From the NCBI RefSeq assembly GCF_934294775.1, contig NZ_CAKRAH010000022.1, positions 1 to 38,334 of the forward strand: 38,334 nucleotides of DNA. The letters run 5' to 3'. This document shows, one piece after another, positions 8,218-16,650 of the stretch. The stretch is from an uncultured Dorea sp. (GTDB lineage: Bacteria > Bacillota > Clostridia > Lachnospirales > Lachnospiraceae). The notes under the pieces are model-generated. The model was not told the origin of the DNA. It made no database searches and was given only the letters and a program-made list of their open reading frames with translations. Position 1 is the stretch's first letter; each line of letters starts with the position of its first letter. Both the position numbers and the translations under genes were made by a program.

Positions 8218-9497
8218 TGGGAACAGCATTACTTTTATTTGGATCAATGGCAGTGTTTTTGATAATAGGCGTTCCAATTGCTTTTGCATTAGGAGCTTCC
8301 GTATGGGCAACAATTGTATTTAGTCCGGATTTTACAGTAACAACTGGAATTATAGCACAGAGAGTATTTGGTGGACTTGAGTCAACTTCTATAATGGCAA
8401 TTCCATTCTTTATTCTGGCAGGTAATTTGATGACTAAAGGTGGAATATCAAGAAGACTTGTTAATTTTGCCAACAGTATTGTTGGTGGAGTGAGAGGTGG
8501 TATGGCATTAGCATTGGTGCTTGCGTGTGCGTTTTTTGCAGCACTTTCAGGTTCTGCTCCGGCAACTGTAATTGCAATTGGCTCTATGCTTTATCCGGAA
8601 ATGGTAAAAATGGGATATCCAAAAGAAAGAACAGCTGGTCTGCTGGTGGTATCAGGTGGCCTTGGACCTATCATTCCGCCAAGCATTATCATGGTAGTGT
8701 ATGCAACAATTACAGGTGCTTCTATTAGTGAAATGTTCACATCAGGTATGTTTATTGGTGTGATGATCATGGTTGTGTTGATGGTTGTAGTTTTGGTACT
8801 TGCAAATAAAGAAAAATGGCCAAAAGCAGAAAAACGACCGACTTTGAAAGAATTTGGAGATACATTCCTCCGTGCGATTCCGGCAATTATGCTTCCGGTA
8901 ATTATCCTTGGTGGTATTTATTCAGGATTGTTGACGCCAACAGAATCTGCAGCCGTTGCAGTTGTATGGGCACTGATAGCCGGAATGTTTATTTACAGAG
9001 AGATTACGCTTAAAGATCTGGTTCCAATTTTCCTGGATTCAGCAAAAGGTGCGGCAATGATATTATTCATTATTGCAACGTCGACTGCATTTTCATGGAT
9101 CTTCGCATATTCGGGAATTTCAGGAGAATTGGTACATGCAATTGTAGGAATGCATCTGAGTAAGACAGTATTCTGTCTGGTGGTAGCAATCATACTGCTG
9201 ATATTTGGTACATTCCTGGAGGGCATTGCGACATGTGTACTGATGGTTCCTATCTTATGGCCTATCGCAAGCAGTCTTGGAATTAATGCAATTCATTTTG
9301 GAATGATTGTATCAATATCAAACGTTATCGGTACGATGACACCTCCGGTTGCAGTTAATATTTTCTCGGCAGCGTCTGTTACAAAACTGAAAATGGGACA
9401 GATTGCAAAAGGTGAGGTTCCGTTTTTCGTCGGTTATGTACTCGTGTTCCTTGCAGTTGTTTTGATTCCGGCAATTAGCACGTTATTTATTGGATAG
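8217..9497 (+). CDS. dctM: TRAP transporter large permease (DctM family)
   Basis: This 426-aa, very hydrophobic protein with about 11-12 membrane helices is the channel subunit that uses a sodium gradient to import the receptor-bound acid. Family hallmarks include the early VPIAFALG segment, PFFILAGNLM, the ALSGSAPATVIAIGS loop, GLGPIIPPSIIMV and the late GTMTPPVAVNIF. The start overlaps the DctQ stop by one base, and GAGGTGG upstream serves as ribosome binding site. Length and motifs are those of a complete subunit. Confidence 0.94.
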   Translation: MGTALLLFGSMAVFLIIGVPIAFALGASVWATIVFSPDFTVTTGIIAQRVFGGLESTSIMAIPFFILAGNLMTKGGISRRLVNFANSIVGGVRGGMALALVLACAFFAALSGSAPATVIAIGSMLYPEMVKMGYPKERTAGLLVVSGGLGPIIPPSIIMVVYATITGASISEMFTSGMFIGVMIMVVLMVVVLVLANKEKWPKAEKRPTLKEFGDTFLRAIPAIMLPVIILGGIYSGLLTPTESAAVAVVWALIAGMFIYREITLKDLVPIFLDSAKGAAMILFIIATSTAFSWIFAYSGISGELVHAIVGMHLSKTVFCLVVAIILLIFGTFLEGIATCVLMVPILWPIASSLGINAIHFGMIVSISNVIGTMTPPVAVNIFSAASVTKLKMGQIAKGEVPFFVGYVLVFLAVVLIPAISTLFIG

Positions 9498-9528
9498 AAA
9501 AAATAATTCATGTGAAAGGAAAGATAAT

Positions 9529-10326
9529 ATGCAAAACTTAAAGAATAAAGAAAGAATGGAAAAATGGAGCGTACAGTCTCCTGATGAAGAAGGATTTCAT
9601 AAAGTAATTACACCAGATACATGTGAGTGTCAGGAAGCACAGATGTTTCGTTTGAATCTGGCCAAAGGGAATTCATATACTTTAAAGTCGGGTGAGTTGG
9701 AACTGCATCCGGTTCTGCTGGCAGGAAAAGCTAAGTTAAGTGGTCATAAGGAGTTTGATCAGGAAATGGAAAAATTTGATTCCTGCTATATTCCCGGGAA
9801 TGACGAATTAACGATTACTGCTGAAGAAGACTGCATTTTCTATATTGCAGGAGCAAAATATGAAGGAATTGGAGAACCACATTTCAGAAAATTTGATCCT
9901 TCACTTCCAATTGGAGAAATTCATCAGATTCATGGAAAAGGTGTTGGTCAAAGAGAAGTAATGTTTACTTTAGCTCCGCAGGATTCAGCTTCGCGTTTAA
10001 TCTGTGGACTTACCTGGTCAGGAGAAGGAGCCTGGACCAGCTGGCCGCCACATCAGCATGAAAAGGATCTGGAAGAAGTGTACTGCTACTTTGATATGCC
10101 GCTTCCTAGATTTGGATTTCATATCAGTTATCTGAAGAGTGGGGAAGTAGAAGATATTGTAACACATACGGTTCATTCGGGAACAATGGTGCAGGCACCA
10201 TGTGGATATCATCCGACAGTGGCCAGTCCAGGTGGACGTAATGCATATTTATGGGTGCTGGCAGCATTCAGACATGAAAGCAGAAGATATGATCTGGCAA
10301 TTAATGATCCGGTATTTGATAACTAA
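9529..10326 (+). CDS. KduI/IolB-family isomerase
   Basis: At 265 aa this is a double-cupin protein of the family containing 5-keto-4-deoxyuronate isomerase (KduI) and 5-deoxy-glucuronate isomerase (IolB). The metal site is visible: H175 and H177 in SWPPHQHEKD, E182 in LEEVY, and H228 in CGYHPT. These motifs look more like IolB, but no other inositol gene is nearby. The neighbours (KduD-like dehydrogenase, KDG kinase, KDPG aldolase) point to the KduI reaction, turning a 5-keto-4-deoxyuronate into 2,5-diketo-3-deoxygluconate. ATG 9529 with AAAGGA 8 bases upstream is preferred to TTG 9490, which overlaps DctM. Family is sure; reaction is inferred. Confidence 0.82.
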   Translation: MQNLKNKERMEKWSVQSPDEEGFHKVITPDTCECQEAQMFRLNLAKGNSYTLKSGELELHPVLLAGKAKLSGHKEFDQEMEKFDSCYIPGNDELTITAEEDCIFYIAGAKYEGIGEPHFRKFDPSLPIGEIHQIHGKGVGQREVMFTLAPQDSASRLICGLTWSGEGAWTSWPPHQHEKDLEEVYCYFDMPLPRFGFHISYLKSGEVEDIVTHTVHSGTMVQAPCGYHPTVASPGGRNAYLWVLAAFRHESRRYDLAINDPVFDN

Positions 10327-10346
10327 AAATAGCAGAGGTGAGAGAA

Positions 10347-11111
10347 ATGAGTATATTTGATCTGACAGGAAAAAAAGCAATTGTAACCGGCGGTTCCAGA
10401 GGTCTTGGCCATGGAATGGCAGAAGGACTGATGGAAGTCGGATGCGAAGTTGTAATTATAGGAACCAGAGAAAGTATTAAAGACCGTGCAGATGAATTCA
10501 ATCAAAAAGGATTCAAATGCACAGGAGTACAGGCAGATCTGGGAGATGAAGCAGCGTTAAAAAAGGCATTTGAAGAATCTCTGGCAGCACTCGGCGGTCA
10601 CCTGGATATTCTGGTAACGGCTCATGGAGTACAGAGCAGACATCCATCGGAAGAATTTCCGATGGAGGACTGGAAAAGAGTGCTGGATGTGAATCTGACC
10701 GCAGTATTTGAACTGTGCCAGCTGGCAGCAAAACAGTTCATGGCACAGGAAAGCAAAGGAAAGATTATCACAGTGGCATCGATGCTGTCATTCTTTGGCG
10801 GATACACAGTGCCTGCATATGCGGCATCCAAAGGCGGTGTGGCCCAGATTACCAAAGCATTCTGTAATGAATGGGCTGAAAAAGGAATCAATGTAAATTC
10901 CCTTGCACCAGGATACATGGCGACTGAGATGAACACGGCGCTTTTGGATCCGAATAATCCAAGAAAAGACGCAATCACAAACCGCATTCCTGCAAAGAGA
11001 TGGGGAACAGCGGAAGATATGAAAGGTCCTTGTGTATTTCTGGCATCGGATGCATCGGATTATCTGAATGGAGCAGTCATTCCGGTAGATGGAGGATATC
11101 TTGTACGCTAG
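10347..11111 (+). CDS. KduD-like short-chain dehydrogenase
   Basis: This 254-aa SDR has the nucleotide-binding TGGSRGLG at residues 14-21 and the catalytic S145, Y158 and K162 (VASML, YAASK). The start (SIFDLTGKKAIVTGG, then GLMEVGCEVV) and the end (VIPVDGGYLVR) resemble 2-deoxy-D-gluconate 3-dehydrogenase KduD, which reduces 2,5-diketo-3-deoxygluconate to 2-keto-3-deoxygluconate with NADH. Gluconate 5-dehydrogenase is the main alternative. ATG 10347 is chosen over GTG 10338 because that GTG lies within the ribosome binding sequence GAGGTGA. It fits directly between the isomerase and the KDG kinase. Confidence 0.85.
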   Translation: MSIFDLTGKKAIVTGGSRGLGHGMAEGLMEVGCEVVIIGTRESIKDRADEFNQKGFKCTGVQADLGDEAALKKAFEESLAALGGHLDILVTAHGVQSRHPSEEFPMEDWKRVLDVNLTAVFELCQLAAKQFMAQESKGKIITVASMLSFFGGYTVPAYAASKGGVAQITKAFCNEWAEKGINVNSLAPGYMATEMNTALLDPNNPRKDAITNRIPAKRWGTAEDMKGPCVFLASDASDYLNGAVIPVDGGYLVR

Positions 11112-11187
11112 AGACTGAACATATAGAGAAGATATAGATGTTAAATGAAAGATAACAGAAAAATATGACATAATTGGAGGAACAGAG

Positions 11188-12141
11188 ATGAAAGTAATTA
11201 TAACAGACTGTGATCATGACAGCATTGATATTGAAAAGAAAGTATTTGCAGATGCAGGAATGGAAGTAGAACTGAAGCAGGCAATCACAGAGGATGAGGT
11301 GATTGAACAGTGCCAGGATGCGGAGATATTCATTGTACAGTATGCAAAGATCACAAAGAAGGTAATGGACAATTGTCCGAAATTAAAATATGTTGTCCGC
11401 TATGGTGTTGGTGTAGATACAATTGATGTACCAGAAGCTACAAAGCACGGTATTCAGGTGGGAAATGTACCGGATTATGGAATGAATGAAGTGGCAGATC
11501 ACGCAATTGCACTGGCTATGGCAATGGTAAGAGAAATTGTAAAAATGAATCAGTTTACTAAGAATGAAAAATGGGATTACACAAAAGCTATTCCGATCCA
11601 CAGATTCAGTGAACTGACAGTAGGAGTTGTAGGACTTGGAAGAATCGGACGTAATTTTGCAAAGAAAATGCATGCACTTGGTTTTAAAGTAATCGGAACA
11701 GATCCATATTTTAAAGCGACACCAGAGACGGATGAATATGTAACAGCAGTTTCTGTAGAGGATGTTATTACAAAATCAGATATTATTTCCTTACATTGTC
11801 CGGCAGATGGAAATAAAGATTTATTCAATGCAGAGACATTTAAGAAGATGAAGAATTCAGCAGTGCTGATCAATGTGGCACGTGGAGGAATTATCAATGA
11901 AGCAGATTTGGATGAGGCGTTGAGCAATGGAGAAATTGCAGGAGCAGGACTTGACTGTATGCTCGGAGAGCCGGTAAGTAAAGATTCACCATTGTTTAAG
12001 CATGAAAATCTGGTTGTAACACCTCATATGGCCTGGTATTCGGAAGAAGCAGCAAGTGAACTGAAGAGAAAGGTTGCAGAAGAATCTGTAAGATTTGCCA
12101 ATGGTGAAGCAATTCACTACCCGATCAATAAACTGGCATAG
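11188..12141 (+). CDS. D-2-hydroxyacid dehydrogenase (CtBP/phosphoglycerate dehydrogenase type)
   Basis: This 317-aa enzyme carries the NAD-binding GLGRIG at 149-154 with an acidic D172 for the ribose, and the catalytic triad R232 (NVARGG), E261 (LGEP) and H280 (TPHMAWYS). It should interconvert a D-2-hydroxy acid and a 2-keto acid with NAD(H). It is not likely to be serine-pathway SerA, given its place between a KduD-like enzyme and a KDPG aldolase. It may feed a second sugar acid into the pathway or recycle NADH on a 2-keto acid. It is an extra enzyme compared with the classical kdu pathway. GGAGG precedes ATG 11188. Confidence 0.85.
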   Translation: MKVIITDCDHDSIDIEKKVFADAGMEVELKQAITEDEVIEQCQDAEIFIVQYAKITKKVMDNCPKLKYVVRYGVGVDTIDVPEATKHGIQVGNVPDYGMNEVADHAIALAMAMVREIVKMNQFTKNEKWDYTKAIPIHRFSELTVGVVGLGRIGRNFAKKMHALGFKVIGTDPYFKATPETDEYVTAVSVEDVITKSDIISLHCPADGNKDLFNAETFKKMKNSAVLINVARGGIINEADLDEALSNGEIAGAGLDCMLGEPVSKDSPLFKHENLVVTPHMAWYSEEAASELKRKVAEESVRFANGEAIHYPINKLA

Positions 12142-12153
12142 GAGGTAGAAGAC

Positions 12154-13131
12154 ATGGCAGAAGAATTATTGAAACAGATTGAATGTATGGGGATTCTTCC
12201 GGTTATCAAACTGAATGATGCAAAGGATGCGGTCCCGCTTGCAAAAGCATTGTGCGAAGGCGGACTTCCATGTGCAGAAGTTACATTCCGTACAGACGCA
12301 GCAAAAGAATCCATTGCGGCAATGACGAAAGCTTATCCAAAGATGCTGGTAGGAGCCGGAACTGTATTGAATGCAGAACAGGTAGATGCAGCAGTAGAGG
12401 CTGGGGCGAAATTCATTGTAAGTCCGGGACTGAATCCGGATACAGTCGAGTATTGCGTGAAGAAAGGAATTCCAATTCTTCCGGGATGCTCAAGCCCAAG
12501 TGATATTGAGCAGGCAATCAAATATGGGCTGAATGTTGTGAAATTTTTCCCGGCAGAAGCATCGGGAGGATTAAAAGCAATCAAAGCCATGGCAGCACCT
12601 TATGGTCAGATCCGTTTTATGCCGACCGGTGGAATCAATCCATCCAATGTCAGTGATTACCTTGCGGAAGATAAGATCCTGGCATGTGGAGGTACATGGA
12701 TGGTTCCTGCGGCAGAGATTGAGGCAGGTAATTTTGATAAGATCAGAAAACTGACAGAAGAAGCGGTCAGAAGTATGTTGGGATTCAGACTGGCACATGT
12801 AGGAATTAACTGTGAAAATGAATCGGAGGCGCATCAGGTAGCTGGAGCATTTGACACAATGTTTGGATTTGCGCCAAATGAGAATCCGAGCTCAATCTTT
12901 TCGGCAGGGTATGTAGAGACAATGAAAACCCCATATCTTGGAAGCAAAGGACATATTGCAATTGCAACATATTCTGTAGAACTGGCGAAAGCATATCTGG
13001 AAAGAAAAGGTGTCAAATTTAATGAAGACAGCACCGTTTACCGTCCAGATGGAAAGATACAGGCAGTTTATATGGCAGAAGAAGTAGGAGGGTTTGCGAT
13101 TCATCTGGTAAGAAAGCCCAAAGAAGCATAG
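12154..13131 (+). CDS. KDPG aldolase fused to a C-terminal VOC-like domain
   Basis: Residues 1-205 are a complete class I 2-keto-3-deoxy-6-phosphogluconate aldolase: E42 (AEVTFRT), Schiff-base K130 (VVKFFPAE), and the phosphate loop FMPTGGIN. It cleaves KDPG into pyruvate and glyceraldehyde 3-phosphate. Ordinary aldolases of this class stop at about 210 residues; this one has 325. The extension (about 210-325) looks like a glyoxalase/VOC beta-alpha-beta unit, with HVGINC near its start, HIAIAT in the middle and FAIHLV at the end. The position where VOC enzymes usually have the last metal-binding Glu has His instead. The two parts are continuous in one frame. AGGAGG lies just upstream. The extension's role is unknown. 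Confidence 0.85.
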   Translation: MAEELLKQIECMGILPVIKLNDAKDAVPLAKALCEGGLPCAEVTFRTDAAKESIAAMTKAYPKMLVGAGTVLNAEQVDAAVEAGAKFIVSPGLNPDTVEYCVKKGIPILPGCSSPSDIEQAIKYGLNVVKFFPAEASGGLKAIKAMAAPYGQIRFMPTGGINPSNVSDYLAEDKILACGGTWMVPAAEIEAGNFDKIRKLTEEAVRSMLGFRLAHVGINCENESEAHQVAGAFDTMFGFAPNENPSSIFSAGYVETMKTPYLGSKGHIAIATYSVELAKAYLERKGVKFNEDSTVYRPDGKIQAVYMAEEVGGFAIHLVRKPKEA

Positions 13132-13156
13132 AAGATTGTAGGAAAGGACAGATAAG

Positions 13157-14098
13157 ATGGGGAAGACAATATTATTTGGTGAACCAATGGCACTTCTGAT
13201 TGCAGATACGACAGGACCGTTAGAAGAGGTAGAACATTTTACAAGAGCAATGTCAGGTGCAGAGGTGAATGTATCAATCGGATTATCGAGACTTGGACAT
13301 CCGGTAGAATATCTTACCAGACTTGGCGATGATCCATTTGGACATTATATTGAGAATACATTAAAAAAGAATGAGATAGGAACTTCTCTGGTTACATATG
13401 ATGACGTATACAGAACCGGGATTCAGTTAAAGAATCGCGTGACGGACGGAAGTGATCCGTATGCACCATATTATAGGAAAGGTTCAGCTGCATCACATAT
13501 TACAGTCAGTGAAATTGATGCGATTAATCTGGCAGATGTAGAACTGGTTCATGTGACGGGAATTCCACCAGCATTGTCACAAAGTGCAAGAGAAGCAACT
13601 TTCCGGTTGATGGACCGGGCAAAAGAGAACGGAATATTTATTACATTTGATCCAAATCTCAGACCGGCATTATGGGAAGATGAAGAGACCATGTGTACCG
13701 TGATCAACCAGCTGGCAGCGAAAGCAGATGTAGTACTTCCGGGAATCGGCGAGTGCAAGATATTGGCAGGAACAGAAGATAAGAAGGAGGCAGCGGATTT
13801 TTATCAGAAACTTGGTGTAAAAACGGTAATCATCAAAGACGGATCGAAAGGAGCCTATGTACAGAATGCGGATGAGAATTATAATGTAGCAGGATATAAG
13901 GTGGAGAAAGTTGTAGATACTGTGGGAGCCGGCGATGGATTTGCGGTCGGAGTCTTAAGTGGAATTCTGGAAGGACTGGATCTGAAGACCAGTGTGAAGA
14001 GAGGAAATGCGATCGGAGCAATCCAAGTGATGAATATCGGAGACAATGAAGGACTTCCAACACCGGAAGAATTAAAAGCATTTCAAGAAAGTAACTAG
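13157..14098 (+). CDS. kdgK: 2-keto-3-deoxygluconate kinase (PfkB family)
   Basis: This 313-aa PfkB kinase phosphorylates KDG to KDPG, the substrate of the aldolase encoded just upstream. KdgK-like features are the GEPMALLIA start, the SGAEVNVSIGLSRLG substrate region, an AAS loop in the lid, TFDPNLRPALW, and the catalytic VDTVGAGDGFAVG. Length and motifs match bacterial KDG kinases, and the gene context makes this assignment strong. It is the last gene of the operon, ahead of a terminator and repeat copy 2. Confidence 0.88.
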   Translation: MGKTILFGEPMALLIADTTGPLEEVEHFTRAMSGAEVNVSIGLSRLGHPVEYLTRLGDDPFGHYIENTLKKNEIGTSLVTYDDVYRTGIQLKNRVTDGSDPYAPYYRKGSAASHITVSEIDAINLADVELVHVTGIPPALSQSAREATFRLMDRAKENGIFITFDPNLRPALWEDEETMCTVINQLAAKADVVLPGIGECKILAGTEDKKEAADFYQKLGVKTVIIKDGSKGAYVQNADENYNVAGYKVEKVVDTVGAGDGFAVGVLSGILEGLDLKTSVKRGNAIGAIQVMNIGDNEGLPTPEELKAFQESN

Positions 14099-14135
14099 AT
14101 AAAATTATGAATATTAGACAGGAGATTACCTCCGG

Positions 14136-14177
14136 AAAGACAGAGCCTGGATTTTGTATCACAGGCCCTGTCTTTTT
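14136..14177 (+). terminator. Terminator of the sugar-acid operon
   Basis: AAAGACAG-A-GCCTG (14136-14149) pairs with CAGGC-C-CTGTCTTT (14162-14175) with one A-C mismatch, followed by T residues to 14177. It ends the TRAP-to-kdgK operon. Confidence 0.85.
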
Positions 14178-14220
14178 ATGCCAAAGCATGCAAGAGAAGC
14201 TGCCGGTGGCAAGCTCTCTG
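14178..14220 (+). repeat. 43-bp structured dispersed repeat, copy 2
   Basis: This copy has six substitutions relative to copy 1 and no gaps. In the first stem ATAC/GTAT has become ATGC/GCAT, so both partners of one pair changed together and the CAAA loop stayed. The second stem keeps its TGCC/GGCA cap but has lost two pairs and gained one G-C in place of G-T. Like copy 1 it begins directly after a terminator T tract. Confidence 0.85.
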
Positions 14221-14289
14221 TATCTGTTTAAAAAGATAAGAAATCGCCATAAACAGGCTAATTTATCGGTAGTACGTATGAAAACAGGT

Positions 14290-14298
14290 TGATATAAT
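14290..14298 (+). promoter_or_regulatory. Extended -10 promoter element
   Basis: TGATATAAT contains a perfect TATAAT (14293-14298) with the TGn extension. No good -35 lies 17 bases upstream, which is common for extended -10 promoters. It sits 45 bases before the DUF4867-like gene and probably drives genes 14343 to 18117. Confidence 0.55.
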
Positions 14299-14342
14299 GA
14301 CATCGTAAACAAAAGGAACGACAAATACATGGAGGATATCAC

Positions 14343-14996
14343 ATGAAGATTCTGAATGTAACAGATACAGAATTTAAGACTTATGGAAAAGTTCTGGAAG
14401 GATACGATACGGCAGAACTTTTAAAGGCGATGGAGCATGCACCGCTTCCGCTTGATGAAGTCATCTATGAGCCATCCATCGAAGAACTGGAAGCATTAAA
14501 GATTGCGGATGAATTAAAGAATCGTGCATATGGGGGACTTCCAATTGAGATTGGATATTGTAACGGTAATAATAAGAAACTGAATGCAGTAGAATATCAC
14601 CGTTCATCAGAAATTGACATAGCAGTCGATGATCTGATACTTCTGCTTGGAAAACAGCAGGACATCACAGAGGATTATACATATGATACAGCAAAGATCG
14701 AAGCATTCTATGTACCGGCCGGAACAGCAGTAGAGTTATATGCAACCACACTTCATTATGCACCGTGCTCAGCGGCAGAGACAGGATTCAGATGTGTCAT
14801 CGTACTGCCAAGGGATACAAATTATGAACTGAGTGAAGAGCAGAAAAAGACGGTAGAAGAGGTAGCAAAAGCAGAGGGACAGACAACGGAAGACAGACTT
14901 CTTACAGCAAAGAATAAATGGCTGATCGCACATGAAGAAGCAGCCATCGAAGGAGCCTTTAACGGTCTGCGTGGCATGAATGTAACATTGTCATAA
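14343..14996 (+). CDS. DUF4867-like protein, possible cupin-type sugar enzyme
   Basis: This 217-aa cytoplasmic protein has no signal or membrane helix. I recognise it tentatively as the DUF4867 group, small proteins commonly seen next to fucose/arabinose-isomerase-family genes and FGGY kinases, as here. The central part (LPIEIGYCNGNN, LNAVEYHRSSEID, FYVPAGTAVELYATTLHYAPC) has the glycine, proline and histidine pattern of a cupin barrel like ureidoglycolate lyase, which suggests sugar binding or an epimerase/mutarotase-type role. GGAGG precedes ATG 14343. The function is unproven. Confidence 0.6.
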   Translation: MKILNVTDTEFKTYGKVLEGYDTAELLKAMEHAPLPLDEVIYEPSIEELEALKIADELKNRAYGGLPIEIGYCNGNNKKLNAVEYHRSSEIDIAVDDLILLLGKQQDITEDYTYDTAKIEAFYVPAGTAVELYATTLHYAPCSAAETGFRCVIVLPRDTNYELSEEQKKTVEEVAKAEGQTTEDRLLTAKNKWLIAHEEAAIEGAFNGLRGMNVTLS

Positions 14997-15094
14997 TACG
15001 GAATATGCCATATCACTTTTTGAATGCTTGTTTTGTAGATGAAAATATAAGTAAAAAGACGAATAATAAAAAATAATTCAGGAGGAATCACACA

Positions 15095-16579
15095 ATGAAT
15101 AATATGCCAGAAGTAAAAATCGGAGTAGTAGCAGTAAGCAGAGACTGTTTCCCAGAAAGTCTTTCTGTTAACAGAAGAAAGAATCTTATGAAAGCCTATA
15201 CAGAAAAATATGGAACAGAAGGAATCTATGAATGTCCAGTATGTATCGTAGAGAGTGAGATCCACATGGTACAGGCATTAGAAGATATTAAGAAAGCAGG
15301 ATGTAACGCACTCTGCGTATATCTTGGAAACTTTGGACCGGAGATCTCAGAGACATTACTTGCAAAACATTTTGACGGACCTAAGATGTTCGTAGCAGCA
15401 GCGGAAGAAAGCGGAGATAATTTATTAGATGGACGTGGAGATGCATACTGTGGTATGCTGAATGCAAGCTATAACTTACAGCTTCGTAACGTACAGGCTT
15501 ATATCCCTGAATATCCGGTTGGAGATGCAGAAGAATGCGCAGATATGATCCACGAATTCCTGCCAATCGCAAGAGCCGTTGTAGGTCTTCAGAACTTAAA
15601 GATTATTAGCTTCGGACCAAGACCGATGAACTTCCTTGCTTGTAATGCACCGATCAAACAGCTTTATAACCTGGGGGTTGAGATTGAAGAAAATTCAGAG
15701 CTTGATCTGTTTGAAGTATTTAATAAGCATGCAGGAGATGAAAGAATTCCAGCTATCGTAAAAGAGATGGAAGAAGAACTTGGAGCCGGCAATAAAAAGC
15801 CAGAAATCCTTCCAAAACTTGCACAATACGAAATTACGTTAAAAGACTGGGTAGAAGAACACAGAGGATATCGTAAATACGTAGCGCTCACAAGTAAGTG
15901 CTGGCCAGCATTCCAGACTCAGTTCGGATTCGTTCCATGCTATGTAAATAGCCGCTTAACTGCACAGGGAATCCCGGTTTCATGTGAGGTGGATATCTAC
16001 GGAACACTGAGTGAATTCATCGGAACAGTTGTAAGCCAGGATACAGTAACACTTCTGGATATCAACAACTCTGTACCAAAAGATATGTACAAAGAAGAAA
16101 TTGAAGGAAAGTATAATTATACACAGAAAGATACATTCATGGGATTCCACTGTGGAAATACAGCTTCAAGCAAGCTTTCCTTCTGCGAGATGAAATATCA
16201 GAAGATCATGGCAAGAGCACTTCCGGAAGAAGTGACACAGGGAACACTTGAAGGAGATATCGTACCTGGAGACATTACTTTCTATCGTCTGCAGAGCACC
16301 GCAGATAATAAGCTGCGTGCATATGTGGCACAGGGAGAAGTCCTTCCGGTAGCTACAAGATCATTCGGAGCAATCGGTGTATTTGCGATTCCGGAGATGG
16401 GAAGATTCTACCGTCACGTACTGGTGGAAAAAGGATATCCACATCACGGAGCTGTAGCATTTGGACACTTTGGAAAAGAATTATTCGAAGTATTCAAGTA
16501 TATTGGAGTTCCTGTAGATGAGATCGGATATAACCAGCCGGCAGGAGTAAGATATCCGACAGAGAATCCATGGGGATAA
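15095..16579 (+). CDS. L-fucose/L-arabinose isomerase family protein
   Basis: This protein is 494 aa, a normal length for the family, and probably interconverts an aldose and a ketose using a divalent metal. It has the family architecture: an N-terminal Rossmann-like half (KIGVVAVSRDCF, CNALCVYLGNFGPE), a middle domain with FGPRPMNFLACN, and a C-terminal half rich in likely catalytic and metal residues (FMGFHCGNTASSKL, YPHHGAVAFGHFG). It is closer to fucose-isomerase-like proteins than to classical AraA. The FGGY kinase after it would phosphorylate the resulting ketose. The sugar is not determined: L-fucose, L-rhamnose-like, D-arabinose or another pentose are possible. AGGAGG precedes ATG 15095. 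Confidence 0.82.
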   Translation: MNNMPEVKIGVVAVSRDCFPESLSVNRRKNLMKAYTEKYGTEGIYECPVCIVESEIHMVQALEDIKKAGCNALCVYLGNFGPEISETLLAKHFDGPKMFVAAAEESGDNLLDGRGDAYCGMLNASYNLQLRNVQAYIPEYPVGDAEECADMIHEFLPIARAVVGLQNLKIISFGPRPMNFLACNAPIKQLYNLGVEIEENSELDLFEVFNKHAGDERIPAIVKEMEEELGAGNKKPEILPKLAQYEITLKDWVEEHRGYRKYVALTSKCWPAFQTQFGFVPCYVNSRLTAQGIPVSCEVDIYGTLSEFIGTVVSQDTVTLLDINNSVPKDMYKEEIEGKYNYTQKDTFMGFHCGNTASSKLSFCEMKYQKIMARALPEEVTQGTLEGDIVPGDITFYRLQSTADNKLRAYVAQGEVLPVATRSFGAIGVFAIPEMGRFYRHVLVEKGYPHHGAVAFGHFGKELFEVFKYIGVPVDEIGYNQPAGVRYPTENPWG

Positions 16580-16604
16580 ATTACAAAAATTAAAATAAGT
16601 AAAA

Positions 16605-16627
16605 AGGGACTGAAGTCTTCAGTCCCT
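16605..16627 (+). other. Intercistronic hairpin
   Basis: AGGGACTGAA and TTCAGTCCCT form a perfect 10-bp stem with a 3-base loop between the isomerase and kinase genes. No T run follows, so it is more likely an RNA stability or processing element that sets relative expression than a terminator. The kinase ribosome binding site (GGAGG) comes about 12 bases later. Confidence 0.7.
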
Positions 16628-16650
16628 GAAAGAGATTATGGAGGTAGACG

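Noticed and set aside
9529..10326. Part of an inositol catabolic operon because of the IolB-like protein
   Set aside because: No other inositol genes are present; neighbours are KduD-like, KdgK and KDPG aldolase, so a uronate-type pathway fits better.
16605..16627. Strong hairpin as a terminator between isomerase and kinase
   Set aside because: There is no T run after the stem, and the kinase has no separate promoter; it is listed as an intercistronic hairpin instead.
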